From CAYNRG01 sp047974855 (GTDB lineage Bacteria > Bacillota_I > Bacilli_A > Erysipelotrichales > Erysipelotrichaceae): DNA of 64,000 bases. Position numbers and translations under genes: made by a program. Positions 25,519 to 34,083 of the stretch are shown one piece after another. The DNA lies in NCBI GenBank assembly GCA_047974855.1, contig JBKECT010000025.1, positions 1-64,000 of the forward strand. The letters run 5' to 3'. The notes beneath the pieces are model-generated. The model had not been told where the DNA came from and ran no database searches. It saw only the letters and a list, made by a program, of their open reading frames with translations. The first letter of the stretch is position 1. Each line of letters starts with the position of its first letter.

Positions 25519-27183
25519 CTACTCTGTTGTTTTTATTTCCACAATTGCTGGTAACACCATTGGTTTTTTTCCAGTTTCTTTTAAAACATATTTTATTATC
25601 TTCTCTCTTGCTTCCATACGACAATTAGCATTGTCATAACGATTTTCACTTACTGCATCACGAATTGTTTTCTCCAAAATATCCCCAGCTGCTTTTACAA
25701 TATGTTCAGAATCTTTTAAATAAATAACTCCGCGACTTTGAACATCTGGTCCTCCAATTACTTCTTTAGTTTTGAAATCGACCACAACTCCAACGATAAT
25801 TGTTCCCTCTGTTGATAATGTTTCTCTATCACGCAACACCATACCTGTTGTGTCTAGATTTTCTTTTCCATCCACGAAAACTTCTTCTAATTTAATAAAA
25901 GTGGCACTTTCTTTTAGCACACCCTGTTCAAACGTTGCCACTTGCCCACAATCCATTACTAAAATATCTGTTGATTTATGTCCCATACCCAACGCTACAT
26001 TCGCATTCGCAATCAAGTGTCGATATTCTCCTTTTACAGGAATATAATACGCAGGCTTAAATAAGTACAACATCATTTTTAAATCTTCTATTGATGCATG
26101 CATTGAAAACATTTGTTTTGATACTATAGAGTGAATTTTTGCTCCCTCTTTATACAAGTCGTTCTCCATTTTTGTTGCTTCCATTTCAGTTCCAGGTACC
26201 GCAGGTGATGCAATAATAATTGTATCACTTGGTCTAAACTCAATGAGATCATCTGCTTTTGTCGCAATCTTATGCACTTTCTTAAAGATAGTTGATCCAT
26301 CCCCTGATATCAAAATTAAAACATTTTCCATATCTGAACTATATCTTTCCTTAGAAATTTCCATTCCCACAGGCATTCTATAATATCCTAAATCTGAAAC
26401 ATCCTTCATCATTTGGCGTAACTCATCATCATAAAATACAATTTTTCTTCCATATTTGTACGCCAATTCAACAACTTCAATAACACGGTATAAATTTTGA
26501 TTATACATAGTGACAATGACACGATCTTGAGCATCTTCAAACATCGGTTCCATAATTGGTGTAATGCGATGATGTGGCGCTGTATGTCCTATTCTTGTTG
26601 CTCCTACTGATTCCGCCATTAAAGCTAAAACACCTTTTTTACCTATTTCGATAAATTGATCGATGTCAGTTTTAAATGCCTCCATTTTTGTGTCATAGTC
26701 AATAATAAACTCTGACGTGTAAACCACATATCCATTTGACGTTTCAATTGCAATACCCACTGCATCCGCAATTGATTGAGTCACACCGAAAGTGATTATA
26801 TTTTGTCCAGCTATTTGAAATGTTGAATTTCTTTGAATGCGCTGAATGTTCGCATTATTCACACTTTCTTTTTTCAATTTTCTTTCTAAAATTTGTGCCG
26901 TTAATGGCGTTGCATAAACCGGTACTTGAATTTGTTTCAATAAATTAGGCAATGCCGCCATAACATCTTCATGTCCATGGGTAATAAAAATACCTTTTAC
27001 TCTATTGGCATTCTCCACAAGATACGTAAAATCTGGAATAACCATCTCAATTCCTAATCTTTCATTATCTGGGTATTTCATTCCAGACTCTATCACGAAA
27101 ATCGATTGGTTTATTTCCACACAATACATATTTTTTCCATCTTCATCCAACCCGCCAAGGGCGAATATTTTTACTTGATCCAT
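25519..27183 (-). CDS. rnjB: RNase J2-like ribonuclease with degenerate active site
   Basis: 554 aa metallo-beta-lactamase/beta-CASP RNase J fold. The first metal motif reads THGHEDVMAALP instead of the active THGHEDHIGG, so a metal-binding His is Val, and the later TxSE-type motif reads GHTAPHHRI. B. subtilis RNase J2 is degenerate at the same place, and its gene (ymfA) also lies beside spoIIIE, so I call this the J2 subunit, expected to act in a complex with an RNase J1 encoded elsewhere. The C-terminal domain IVGVVVDFKTKEVIGGPDV is intact. Own promoter within the miaB terminator region. Confidence 0.88.
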   Translation of the reverse strand: MDQVKIFALGGLDEDGKNMYCVEINQSIFVIESGMKYPDNERLGIEMVIPDFTYLVENANRVKGIFITHGHEDVMAALPNLLKQIQVPVYATPLTAQILERKLKKESVNNANIQRIQRNSTFQIAGQNIITFGVTQSIADAVGIAIETSNGYVVYTSEFIIDYDTKMEAFKTDIDQFIEIGKKGVLALMAESVGATRIGHTAPHHRITPIMEPMFEDAQDRVIVTMYNQNLYRVIEVVELAYKYGRKIVFYDDELRQMMKDVSDLGYYRMPVGMEISKERYSSDMENVLILISGDGSTIFKKVHKIATKADDLIEFRPSDTIIIASPAVPGTEMEATKMENDLYKEGAKIHSIVSKQMFSMHASIEDLKMMLYLFKPAYYIPVKGEYRHLIANANVALGMGHKSTDILVMDCGQVATFEQGVLKESATFIKLEEVFVDGKENLDTTGMVLRDRETLSTEGTIIVGVVVDFKTKEVIGGPDVQSRGVIYLKDSEHIVKAAGDILEKTIRDAVSENRYDNANCRMEAREKIIKYVLKETGKKPMVLPAIVEIKTTE

Positions 27184-27213
27184 TATATTTCTCCTTTTAC
27201 TTCATTATTTATT

Positions 27214-27242
27214 ATTATACTCCAAAAGGGCTCTCAATTCAA
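27214..27242 (-). promoter_or_regulatory. rnjB promoter
   Basis: Minus strand TTGAAT (27237-27242), 17-base spacer, TATAAT (27214-27219). The -35 lies in the loop of the miaB terminator hairpin and the spacer includes its 3' arm. Confidence 0.75.
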
Positions 27243-27258
27243 TGAAAAGCCCTTTTCT
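27222..27258 (-). terminator. miaB terminator overlapping the rnjB promoter
   Basis: 9-bp stem AAAAGGGCT / AGCCCTTTT with a 15-base loop. The tail after the stem is short (TTTT then GG), so read-through into rnjB-ftsK is likely. Confidence 0.65.
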
Positions 27259-27261
27259 ATT

Positions 27262-28701
27262 TTAATTATTTACTTTTTCTCCATTTAACGACCAACTTTT
27301 AGCCTCTGTGATAAGCACTTTGACCAAGTCGCCCTCTTTAATATCAACTCCGGTAAAGTTTACAAGCTTATTTTCATTGCTGTATCCGCTATAAACAGCA
27401 CTATTCTTCTTACTTGGACCATCGACAAGGACACAAACTATCCTTCCAACAAACGCTTGATTTCGCAAGTTGGTAATGACAGCAAGTTTATCATTTAGCA
27501 TTTGTAATCGCTCTGATTTCTTCTCCATTGGAATATTGTCTTCCATTTTTGCCGCTGGTGTTCCTTCTCTTGGTGAATAAATGAAAGTAAACGCAAAATC
27601 ATACTGACAGTACTCTACTAAACTTAGTGTTTCGTTAAATTGCTCATCCGTCTCATTAGGAAATCCAACAATGATATCCGTTGAGAAAGTGCAGTGTGGA
27701 ATTTTCTTTATGATTTGATCATAGAGGTGCTTATAGCTCTCCTTAGTATATCGCCTTCCCATCATCTTCAGTATTTCATTGCTTCCTGATTGAACTGGTA
27801 AATGAATTGCTGGCATAACATTATCATAATTCGCTATAACATCAATCATCTCTTCCGTAAAGTCCCAAGGGTGTGATGTAGTAAACCTCACGCGTGGAAC
27901 CCCAATTTTTGCTACCTCTTCTAATAATCTCGCAAAGCCGCCTTGATAACTCAAATCTTTTCCATAGGCATTCACATTTTGCCCTAGTAATGTTACTTCT
28001 TTATACCCCATTTCTTTTAACTCTCTAACTTCTTTTAAAATATCCTCTTGCATACGGCTTCTTTCTTTTCCGCGAGTATATGGGACAATGCAGTACGTGC
28101 AAAACTTATCACAGCCATACATAATATTAACCCATGCTCTATGCTGTCCAAACCGCTGCGCAGGAAGATTTTCAATAATTTCTCCTTCTTGAGAAAAAAC
28201 CTCAACTGTTCTTTCCTTTTGCATCATTGCCTGATATAAAAGTTCAGGTAATCGATGCAAGTTGTGTGTCCCAAAAATTAAATCAACTTGATCATATGTT
28301 TTAAGAAGTCTCTCTACTACTTCCTCTTCCTGTGCCATACATCCGCATACTCCAAAAATCAAATCTGGTTTATTTAGTTTTAATCGTTTTAGTAGTCCCA
28401 GCTCTCCAAACACTTTGTCTTCAGCATTTTTTCGAACAGCACAAGTATTAAGTAAAATAAAGTCTGCTTCCTCTTCTTTCCAAACTTGAGAAAATCCAAG
28501 TTGCAGTAAAATTCCAACAATTGTCTCTGAATCCCTTTCATTCGCTTGACATCCATATGTTCTCAAGAAAAAGGTTCTTCCAACTCCTAAATTCTTTACA
28601 TTTTCTGTCAGCTTAAAAGAATTATATTTGACTTGAATTTCTTCTTTTGTTCTTACTTGTGCATTTCTTAATGATGGTAATTTAAATTGTTCATTTTTCA
28701 C
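27262..28701 (-). CDS. miaB: tRNA-2-methylthio-N6-dimethylallyladenosine synthase MiaB
   Basis: 479 aa. Converts i6A37 to ms2i6A37 on tRNAs reading UNN codons. UPF0004 domain with the first cluster Cys in RTYGCQANERDSE, NTCAVRKNAEDKV and GVCGCMAQ; radical SAM motif CDKFCTYCIVPYTRGKERSR near 197; C-terminal TRAM domain (about 410-479). An N-terminal extension of some 35 residues is typical of Bacillota MiaB. Downstream of ferredoxin and ymdB as in Bacillus ymdB-miaB, but ymcA (ricA) is missing. Confidence 0.96.
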   Translation of the reverse strand: MKNEQFKLPSLRNAQVRTKEEIQVKYNSFKLTENVKNLGVGRTFFLRTYGCQANERDSETIVGILLQLGFSQVWKEEEADFILLNTCAVRKNAEDKVFGELGLLKRLKLNKPDLIFGVCGCMAQEEEVVERLLKTYDQVDLIFGTHNLHRLPELLYQAMMQKERTVEVFSQEGEIIENLPAQRFGQHRAWVNIMYGCDKFCTYCIVPYTRGKERSRMQEDILKEVRELKEMGYKEVTLLGQNVNAYGKDLSYQGGFARLLEEVAKIGVPRVRFTTSHPWDFTEEMIDVIANYDNVMPAIHLPVQSGSNEILKMMGRRYTKESYKHLYDQIIKKIPHCTFSTDIIVGFPNETDEQFNETLSLVEYCQYDFAFTFIYSPREGTPAAKMEDNIPMEKKSERLQMLNDKLAVITNLRNQAFVGRIVCVLVDGPSKKNSAVYSGYSNENKLVNFTGVDIKEGDLVKVLITEAKSWSLNGEKVNN

Positions 28702-28744
28702 AAAATCACATCCTTCTTAACATTTTAATTATACATAATCGCAC

Positions 28745-28772
28745 AATAAAAGCCAATTATCTTGGCTTTTAT
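28745..28772 (-). terminator. Terminator after the ferredoxin gene
   Basis: 9-bp stem AAAAGCCAA / TTGGCTTTT with a 5-base loop on the minus strand. Confidence 0.85.
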
Positions 28773-28779
28773 GTTTAAA

Positions 28780-28953
28780 CTATTGTGAAATTGCTGATAC
28801 TGGGCAAGTACCAACGCATGCTCCACAATCAATACAAGTTGATGGTTCGCATTCTGCTTTTCCATCTCCATCCATTGATAGGGCTCCAACTGGACAAACA
28901 CCGACGCAAGCGCCGCATCCAATGCAAAGATCTTTATTTACTGTAACTGGCAT
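28780..28953 (-). CDS. Small 2[4Fe-4S] ferredoxin
   Basis: 57 aa. Two complete clusters: CIGCGACVGVCPVGA and CIDCGACVGTCPVSA, the 8Fe ferredoxin of anaerobes used as a low-potential electron carrier. ATG at 28953 has AGGAGG 6 bases upstream. A longer ORF in another frame covers the same bases, but only this frame gives the double CxxCxxCxxxCP pattern. Independent unit with its own promoter and terminator. It may serve the radical enzymes in the area, though this is only inferred from the shared anaerobic style. Confidence 0.95.
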   Translation of the reverse strand: MPVTVNKDLCIGCGACVGVCPVGALSMDGDGKAECEPSTCIDCGACVGTCPVSAISQ

Positions 28954-28977
28954 ATCCGACCTCCTTCTATCAGATAG

Positions 28978-29006
28978 ATTTTACCACAATCCTCAATTTT
29001 TAACAA
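28978..29006 (-). promoter_or_regulatory. Ferredoxin promoter
   Basis: Minus strand TTGTTA (29001-29006), 17 bases, TAAAAT (28978-28983) preceded by TGG, an extended -10. Confidence 0.65.
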
Positions 29007-29045
29007 GATTAGATTACACAAAATGATTGAACAGTACACTATATT

Positions 29046-29816
29046 TTATGGTCTAATTTGTATTCGCTTTATTGCCGTTGCTTTTTTACTTACTTCATCA
29101 ACTTCAACAACAACCCCATTCAACATTCCAGCACCATTTGCCGGTGTATAATGAGTCGCCTCTTTATGAATAGTTAATTTTAAAACTTCATCTGTGTCTC
29201 TGCCTAACACGCTATCATAAGCACCACACATCCCAACATCTGTGATAAAAGCACTGCCGCTCTCTACTCTTTCATCTGCCGTTTGAATATGGGTATGTGT
29301 TCCTACCACAACTTGCACTTTTTCCTTAAAATAATTCCAAAAAATGCTTTTCTCTGCAGTCGCTTCAGCGTGTAAATCAACAAAATATATATCTGCTTGT
29401 TGCTCTTCCATTATCTCATCCATCGCTTGATAAGGTGTCTTTTCGACGTGATCCATAAATACTGTCCCACACAAATTTACCACAAGAACACTTAAACCTT
29501 TTACCTCTACTTGAAGAAATCCACGCCCCGCTGTACAACCATCCAAATTAAATGGTCTCACTAGCATGCTGCACTCTTTCATCGACTCTAAAATTTCACC
29601 TTTTGAAAAAGCATGATTTCCTAGTGTGATGACATCCACACCCATTGCTTTAAATTGATGATAAATTTTTGTCGTTATCCCTTTACCATGTGCTGAATTT
29701 TCTCCATTCACAATGACCAAATCAATTCTCTCTTGTTGCTTTAATTGCGCAAGATGCGATTGAACCATTACTCGTCCAACCGCACCTACAACATCACCTA
29801 AAAATAAAATATTCAT
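29046..29816 (-). CDS. ymdB: YmdB-family metallophosphoesterase
   Basis: 256 aa. Metal ligands in FLGDVVGAVGR near residue 5, GENSAHGKG near 38, LGNHAF near 65 and VVGTHTHIQTADE near 170 are those of the YmdB 2',3'-cyclic nucleotide phosphodiesterase, which affects biofilm and sporulation decisions in Bacillus. Overlaps the rny stop codon by one base; the rny-ymdB pair is conserved across Bacillota. Confidence 0.94.
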   Translation of the reverse strand: MNILFLGDVVGAVGRVMVQSHLAQLKQQERIDLVIVNGENSAHGKGITTKIYHQFKAMGVDVITLGNHAFSKGEILESMKECSMLVRPFNLDGCTAGRGFLQVEVKGLSVLVVNLCGTVFMDHVEKTPYQAMDEIMEEQQADIYFVDLHAEATAEKSIFWNYFKEKVQVVVGTHTHIQTADERVESGSAFITDVGMCGAYDSVLGRDTDEVLKLTIHKEATHYTPANGAGMLNGVVVEVDEVSKKATAIKRIQIRP

Positions 29817-31369
29817 TACTTTGCTAACTCATTAATTCTTGTTTCACGTATAATAGTTACTTTGATTTGACCTGGATAAGTAAGTTCTGCTTCAATTTTT
29901 TCTCGAATGTCACGAGCTATTTTAACCATTTTCGCATCATCAACTTTCTCTGGAATAACCATTACTCGGATTTCTCTTCCTGCTTGAATCGCAAAAGAAC
30001 GATCAACACCGTCAAATTGATTAGCCAAAGTTTCTAGTTGTTCTAAACGATTAACATAATTTTCCATTGACTCATAACGAGCTCCTGGACGTGCTGCACT
30101 CAACGCATCCGCTGCTGCTACAAGATTAGAAATTAAATCAATTGGTTCTACATCACCATGGTGAGATTCAATTGCATTAATTACAACTTCTTTTTCACCA
30201 TGCTTACGAGCTAGTTTAGCACCAAGTTCCATATGAGTTCCTTCTTGTTCAAAGTCCAAAGCTTTCCCTATGTCGTGTAACAATCCTGCTCTTTTTGCTA
30301 ACGTTTGGTTTAGCCCTAATTCCACAGCCATTATGCCTGCAAAATGAGCAACTTCAATACTATGTTGTAATGCATTTTGTCCATAACTATAACGATATTT
30401 TAAGCGTCCTAAAGCCATCACAAGCTCACGACTAATCTTACCAATACCTAACTTAAAGACAGTGTCCTCACCCGTTTTACGAATGATTTCATCCATTTCT
30501 TTAGTTACTTTATTAACCACCTCTTCAATTCTTCCCGGTTGAATTCGACCATCACGGATTAAAGTTTCAAGTGATAATCTTGCGATTTCTCGTCTAATTG
30601 GGTTAAAACAGCTAACTGTTATTGTTTCGGGTGTATCATCAATAATTAAATCAACTCCTGTCAATTGTTCAATCGCTCTGATGTTTCTACCTTCTCTTCC
30701 AATAATACGCCCTTTCATTTCTTCTCCAGGAAGTGCAACAACCGACACTGTTCTTTCAACAACTTCTTCTTGAGCATACCTTTGAATAGCTAAGGCGATA
30801 ATATTTCTTGTTTTCTCTGCTGCTTGTGACTTTGCTTCATCTTCTTTATCACGAATATACACAGCGATTTCATTTTCCATTTGTTTCTCTACAACACCCA
30901 TTAATTCTGTTCGAGCATCTTGAGCACTCATGCTTGCTACATTTTCTAAAACCGTAATTTGGTGATCTATTCTAGTTTGTAAATCTATTTCCATTTTTTC
31001 TAGATTACTTATTTTATCGGTTACTTGATGATTTTTATCATCAATTTGCTTCTCTTTCGCCAAAAGAGTTTCATCACGGAAATTTAAACTGTCTTCACGA
31101 CGAAGAAGTTTATTTTCTGCATCTTGTATTTCTACTCGTTTTTCTTTAATTTCTTTTTCAGCTTCTAATTTCATCTCATAAACTTGCTGTTTACCATCCA
31201 ATGTTGCTTGTCTTGAAATAGTTTCAGCTTTGTTAGTCGCTTCTTCAATAAGTAGTTTTGACTTACGCCTTGCGCGAAATACTCCCAACCGATTTAAGAT
31301 AACCATAATCAAACACCCTATGACTACCCCTATAATTCCAGATAAAATGAACATTTCTATATTTTTCAT
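29816..31369 (-). CDS. rny: Ribonuclease Y
   Basis: 517 aa. N-terminal membrane anchor (ILSGIIGVVIGCLIMVIL), a long coiled coil (about 35-200), KH domain with GEEMKGRIIGREGRNIRAIE near 215, and HD domain with LLHDIGKALD near 360. It is the main endonuclease that starts mRNA decay at the membrane in this phylum. Good promoter 17-base spaced at 31417-31445, and GGAGG before the ATG. Confidence 0.96.
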   Translation of the reverse strand: MKNIEMFILSGIIGVVIGCLIMVILNRLGVFRARRKSKLLIEEATNKAETISRQATLDGKQQVYEMKLEAEKEIKEKRVEIQDAENKLLRREDSLNFRDETLLAKEKQIDDKNHQVTDKISNLEKMEIDLQTRIDHQITVLENVASMSAQDARTELMGVVEKQMENEIAVYIRDKEDEAKSQAAEKTRNIIALAIQRYAQEEVVERTVSVVALPGEEMKGRIIGREGRNIRAIEQLTGVDLIIDDTPETITVSCFNPIRREIARLSLETLIRDGRIQPGRIEEVVNKVTKEMDEIIRKTGEDTVFKLGIGKISRELVMALGRLKYRYSYGQNALQHSIEVAHFAGIMAVELGLNQTLAKRAGLLHDIGKALDFEQEGTHMELGAKLARKHGEKEVVINAIESHHGDVEPIDLISNLVAAADALSAARPGARYESMENYVNRLEQLETLANQFDGVDRSFAIQAGREIRVMVIPEKVDDAKMVKIARDIREKIEAELTYPGQIKVTIIRETRINELAK

Positions 31370-31416
31370 TTAGAAATCCTCCATTCTTTCCTCTTAAAAT
31401 ATATAATTTCTCTTTT

Positions 31417-31445
31417 ATTATATATAAAAAACTCACTTTCTTCAA
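31417..31445 (-). promoter_or_regulatory. rny promoter
   Basis: Minus strand TTGAAG (31440-31445), 17 bases, TATAAT (31417-31422). Confidence 0.75.
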
Positions 31446-31477
31446 GAAATATTGTGACTTACTAGCCAAAAAACAAT

Positions 31478-31527
31478 AAAAAACATCATTGATGAGTCAA
31501 AACTAGTTTGATTTCATCATTGATGTG
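31478..31527 (-). terminator. recA terminator
   Basis: 13-bp perfect stem ACATCAATGATGA / TCATCATTGATGT with an 18-base loop and TTTTT tail on the minus strand. Each arm is itself partly palindromic (CATCAATGATG). Confidence 0.9.
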
Positions 31528-31529
31528 AT

Positions 31530-32552
31530 TTATTCTGAATCGTCATCTGCTGAAGATGCGACAAATAATTTCTCTTTTAGCTGCTCTGTAATTAGTTTAT
31601 CCACATCTGGATTCGCAATCAAGAAGGCTCGCACCGCTTCACGACCTTGCCCGATTTTTTCTCCATTATAACTGAACCATGCACCACTTTTTTGAATGAT
31701 TTCTTGAGCAACACCCAATTCAATCACCTCTGATAGATGCGAAATTCCTTCCCCATAGCGAATTTCAATCGGTGCTATTTTAAAGGGCGGAGCCACCTTG
31801 TTTTTAACAACTTTAACATTAACTTTGTTTCCGATAACTTCTGTTCCATTTTTAATAGCTTCACTTCGGCGGACATCCAAACGTACAGAAGAATAGAACT
31901 TCAACGCTCTTCCCCCAGGTGTTGTCTCAGGACTGCCAAACATAACCCCAACTTTTTCACGTAATTGGTTAATAAAGATTGCCGTACAATGAGAACGGTT
32001 GATTGCTCCAGAAAGCTTTCTCATCGCTTTTGACATCAAACGAGCTTGAAGCCCTACTTGAGAATCTCCCATTTCACCATCCAACTCTAGCTGCGGAACA
32101 AGTGCCGCTACAGAGTCAATAACCACAAGCTCAATCGCATTGGATTTAATTAAAATTTCTGTTATTTCTAATGCTTGTTCCCCTGAATCTGGTTGTGATA
32201 AAATCAATTCATCAATGTCAACTCCCAAGGCTTTTGCATATTGTGGATCTATAGCATTTTCCGCATCAATAAAAGCCGCTTTCCCACCACGCTTTTGACA
32301 TTCCGCAATTGCGTGTAGTGCTAACGTTGTCTTACCAGATGATTCAGGACCATATATTTCAATAATTCTCCCCTTAGGATATCCCCCTATTCCTAAAGCG
32401 TGATCCAGAGTGATGGAGCCAGACCCAATTGCATCCACTTCTACATTACCTCGATCCCCTAACTTCATAATGCTACCTTTCCCATACTGCTTTTCAATTT
32501 GCTTTAGAGCATCCTCTAATAAATTATCTTTTTTTGTTTCTTTTTCTGCCAT
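31530..32552 (-). CDS. recA: Recombinase RecA
   Basis: 340 aa. Homologous recombination and SOS co-protease. Walker A GPESSGKTTLALH near 68, VIDSVAALVPQ near 145, the DNA-binding loop region NQLREKVGVMFGSPETTPGGRALKF near 195, acidic C-terminus SSADDDSE. It follows pgsA after 43 bases with no clear promoter between them, and I see no LexA-type box in that gap, so it is probably co-transcribed with pgsA. The cinA gene usually found between pgsA and recA is missing. Confidence 0.97.
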   Translation of the reverse strand: MAEKETKKDNLLEDALKQIEKQYGKGSIMKLGDRGNVEVDAIGSGSITLDHALGIGGYPKGRIIEIYGPESSGKTTLALHAIAECQKRGGKAAFIDAENAIDPQYAKALGVDIDELILSQPDSGEQALEITEILIKSNAIELVVIDSVAALVPQLELDGEMGDSQVGLQARLMSKAMRKLSGAINRSHCTAIFINQLREKVGVMFGSPETTPGGRALKFYSSVRLDVRRSEAIKNGTEVIGNKVNVKVVKNKVAPPFKIAPIEIRYGEGISHLSEVIELGVAQEIIQKSGAWFSYNGEKIGQGREAVRAFLIANPDVDKLITEQLKEKLFVASSADDDSE

Positions 32553-32595
32553 TGTCTGTCCTCCTCTAAGTAATTATCTCATTACTTCTCTTATC

Positions 32596-33207
32596 CTATT
32601 TACTTTCAAAAATATATTCTTTTAATTGATTAAAGTACGATATTCCACTTGCCACTGAAGTGAATGCTGCAAACCATAACATAAAATCAGAAACTGGTAA
32701 ACGATATAGTTCAAACGGTAAATTATTTAACAAAATTAAAACGATACTAATCATTTGAATTACAGTTTTTACTTTCCCCATATATCCTGCAGCGACAACA
32801 ACGCCATTTTGCGCTGCCAACATTCTACAGCCATCCACTATTGTATCACGAATAATCATCAAAGCTACTGGTACAACCGGGATAATTCCATCAGCCACAA
32901 AAAGCACAAACATAGTTGATACTAACAGTTTATCAGCAATTGGGTCAGCAAACTTCCCAAATGTTGTGATTAAATTTTTCTTTCTTGCGATCATCCCATC
33001 AAAATAGTCCGTAATCGCTGCCAAGATAAATACAGCCAAACAAATCAAATTTTTGACAGCCAAAGAAACCGTCAAGCTTGAATTAAATAATTGTATTTGT
33101 AAATCAGGCAATTCTATTCCCATTTGAGCAGCTGGGAAAAGCCATATTAACATCATAATCGGAATCATTAAAACTCTTAAAACGGTTAATCGGTTAGGTA
33201 AATTCAT
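32596..33207 (-). CDS. pgsA: CDP-diacylglycerol-glycerol-3-phosphate 3-phosphatidyltransferase
   Basis: 203 aa, about 5-6 membrane helices. The CDP-alcohol phosphotransferase signature is DYFDGMIARKKNLITTFGKFADPIADK (Asp ligands at DYFDG, FGKFADPIAD) near 67-92. It makes phosphatidylglycerol phosphate, the first step to anionic phospholipids. A strong extended -10 promoter precedes it and probably also drives recA. Confidence 0.94.
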   Translation of the reverse strand: MNLPNRLTVLRVLMIPIMMLIWLFPAAQMGIELPDLQIQLFNSSLTVSLAVKNLICLAVFILAAITDYFDGMIARKKNLITTFGKFADPIADKLLVSTMFVLFVADGIIPVVPVALMIIRDTIVDGCRMLAAQNGVVVAAGYMGKVKTVIQMISIVLILLNNLPFELYRLPVSDFMLWFAAFTSVASGISYFNQLKEYIFESK

Positions 33208-33236
33208 TACTTTACACTCCTTTATTTTACCTTTGT

Positions 33237-33265
33237 ATTATACCAACTTTTTTCAATAAAGTAAA
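33237..33265 (-). promoter_or_regulatory. pgsA-recA promoter
   Basis: Minus strand TTTACT (33260-33265), 17 bases ending in TGG, TATAAT (33237-33242): extended -10. Confidence 0.75.
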
Positions 33266-33274
33266 ACAATAACA

Positions 33275-33300
33275 CAAAAAAGAAAGCTCTTCGCTTTCTC
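33275..33300 (-). terminator. rnpB terminator
   Basis: Stem AGAAAGC / GCTTTCT, 5-base loop GAAGA, followed by TTTTTT on the minus strand, directly after the RNase P RNA. Confidence 0.88.
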
Positions 33301-33301
33301 C

Positions 33302-33650
33302 TTTTATTTACACTCTGTAAGCCATGTTCTGTTCCCTTTCGGGCGACAATCATTTATCTATACCTTTCGGTATCCCTTTGTCTCTTCAATTTGTTTCAAA
33401 GGGTTCCCCTACCAATTTTGGGTTTCTCGCTTGCGGGGTTTATCTCGTTCCACTTTGCCTGTTTCCAAGCAAACTCCGTCACTGTGACACTTTTATAGGC
33501 TTTAGCCATAGTTGCCCTTAGGCTATTGCTCAGCCGTTAGGTTTCCCTACCTAGTTTTATGACTTCAACTAGCACAAACACTACAGTCATCGCAGACTGT
33601 GCGAGCATGGACTTTCCTCTAACCCTAAGGCCAGCGATTGTCCGAGTGTA
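33302..33650 (-). ncRNA. rnpB: RNase P RNA, type B
   Basis: About 350 nt, catalytic RNA of tRNA 5' processing. Recognised by the conserved 5' block AGAGGAAAGTCCATGCTCGC, the GAAGTCATAA segment, AGTGCCACAGTGACG-like block (here GTGTCACAGTGACGGAG), GTAAACCCC-like region (GATAAACCCCGCAAGCGAG), AACCCAAAATTGGTAGGGG and the 3' block ACAGAACATGGCTTACAGA. The order matches the Bacillus type B molecule. It is somewhat shorter than the B. subtilis RNA (about 400 nt). Its 5' end lies within a few bases of the gpsB stop codon, so it may be transcribed from the gpsB promoter and processed. Ends are approximate. Confidence 0.95.
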
Positions 33651-33652
33651 TT

Positions 33653-33979
33653 TTACTTACTTCTATTCCCGTAAACTGCTTGTTCAAGACGTGATAATCG
33701 CTTAATCAAATCCAGCTGAGAAACAGACTCCTTTGGTTCATCATCTTTTGCTCTTGCGCGTGCTTCTAGTTCCAAAACTTGTTCACGAAGCATTGCATTA
33801 TTTTTTTCAAGCCCATCCACTTTTTGACTCATTTCTTCTAATGTTGAAAGATAGGTCTCTACATCTTCTAAAATTAAGTCTAAAAAGCTATCTACTTCAC
33901 TAGCGCAATATCCTTTAAAATCAATGCTAAATTGCTTATCGAAAATTGCTTGCAATGTTAAATTAATTTTTCTACTCAT
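33653..33979 (-). CDS. gpsB: Cell-division protein GpsB (DivIVA family)
   Basis: 108 aa. N-terminal DivIVA membrane-binding fold (INLTLQAIFDKQFSIDFKGYCASEVDSFLDLIL), coiled coil (about 35-70), acidic/charged linker and a C-terminal helix LIKRLSRLEQAVYG typical of GpsB trimerisation. It coordinates penicillin-binding proteins between septum and side wall; a bifunctional PBP is encoded next door, divergently with recU. That gpsB-recU-ponA arrangement is standard in Bacillota. Confidence 0.93.
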   Translation of the reverse strand: MSRKINLTLQAIFDKQFSIDFKGYCASEVDSFLDLILEDVETYLSTLEEMSQKVDGLEKNNAMLREQVLELEARARAKDDEPKESVSQLDLIKRLSRLEQAVYGNRSK

Positions 33980-34003
33980 AATGATTCCTCCATAATTTCT
34001 TAT

Positions 34004-34032
34004 ATTATCGCAAAATAACGCCTTAAAATCAA
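34004..34032 (-). promoter_or_regulatory. gpsB(-rnpB) promoter
   Basis: Minus strand TTGATT (34027-34032), 17 bases, GATAAT (34004-34009). It probably also feeds rnpB. Confidence 0.65.
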
Positions 34033-34062
34033 TTATTTATTCTTTTTTCTTTTCAAATAAGG

Positions 34063-34068
34063 TATAAT
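34063..34068 (+). promoter_or_regulatory. -10 box of the recU-PBP1 operon
   Basis: TATAAT only 15 bases before the recU ATG (34084), with a weak -35. The predicted transcript start is near 34075, leaving a leader of about 9 bases that contains just GGTG. Confidence 0.5.
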
Positions 34069-34083
34069 AAGCATGGTGATAGA

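Noticed and set aside
28725..28922. 65-codon minus-strand reading frame
   Set aside because: Out of frame with the ferredoxin whose double 4Fe-4S motif is unmistakable in the other frame.
32553..32595. AAGTAAT-N6-ATTACTT hairpin before recA as a terminator or SOS box
   Set aside because: No T-run follows and it does not fit the CGAAC-type LexA box; it may only be a weak leader hairpin.
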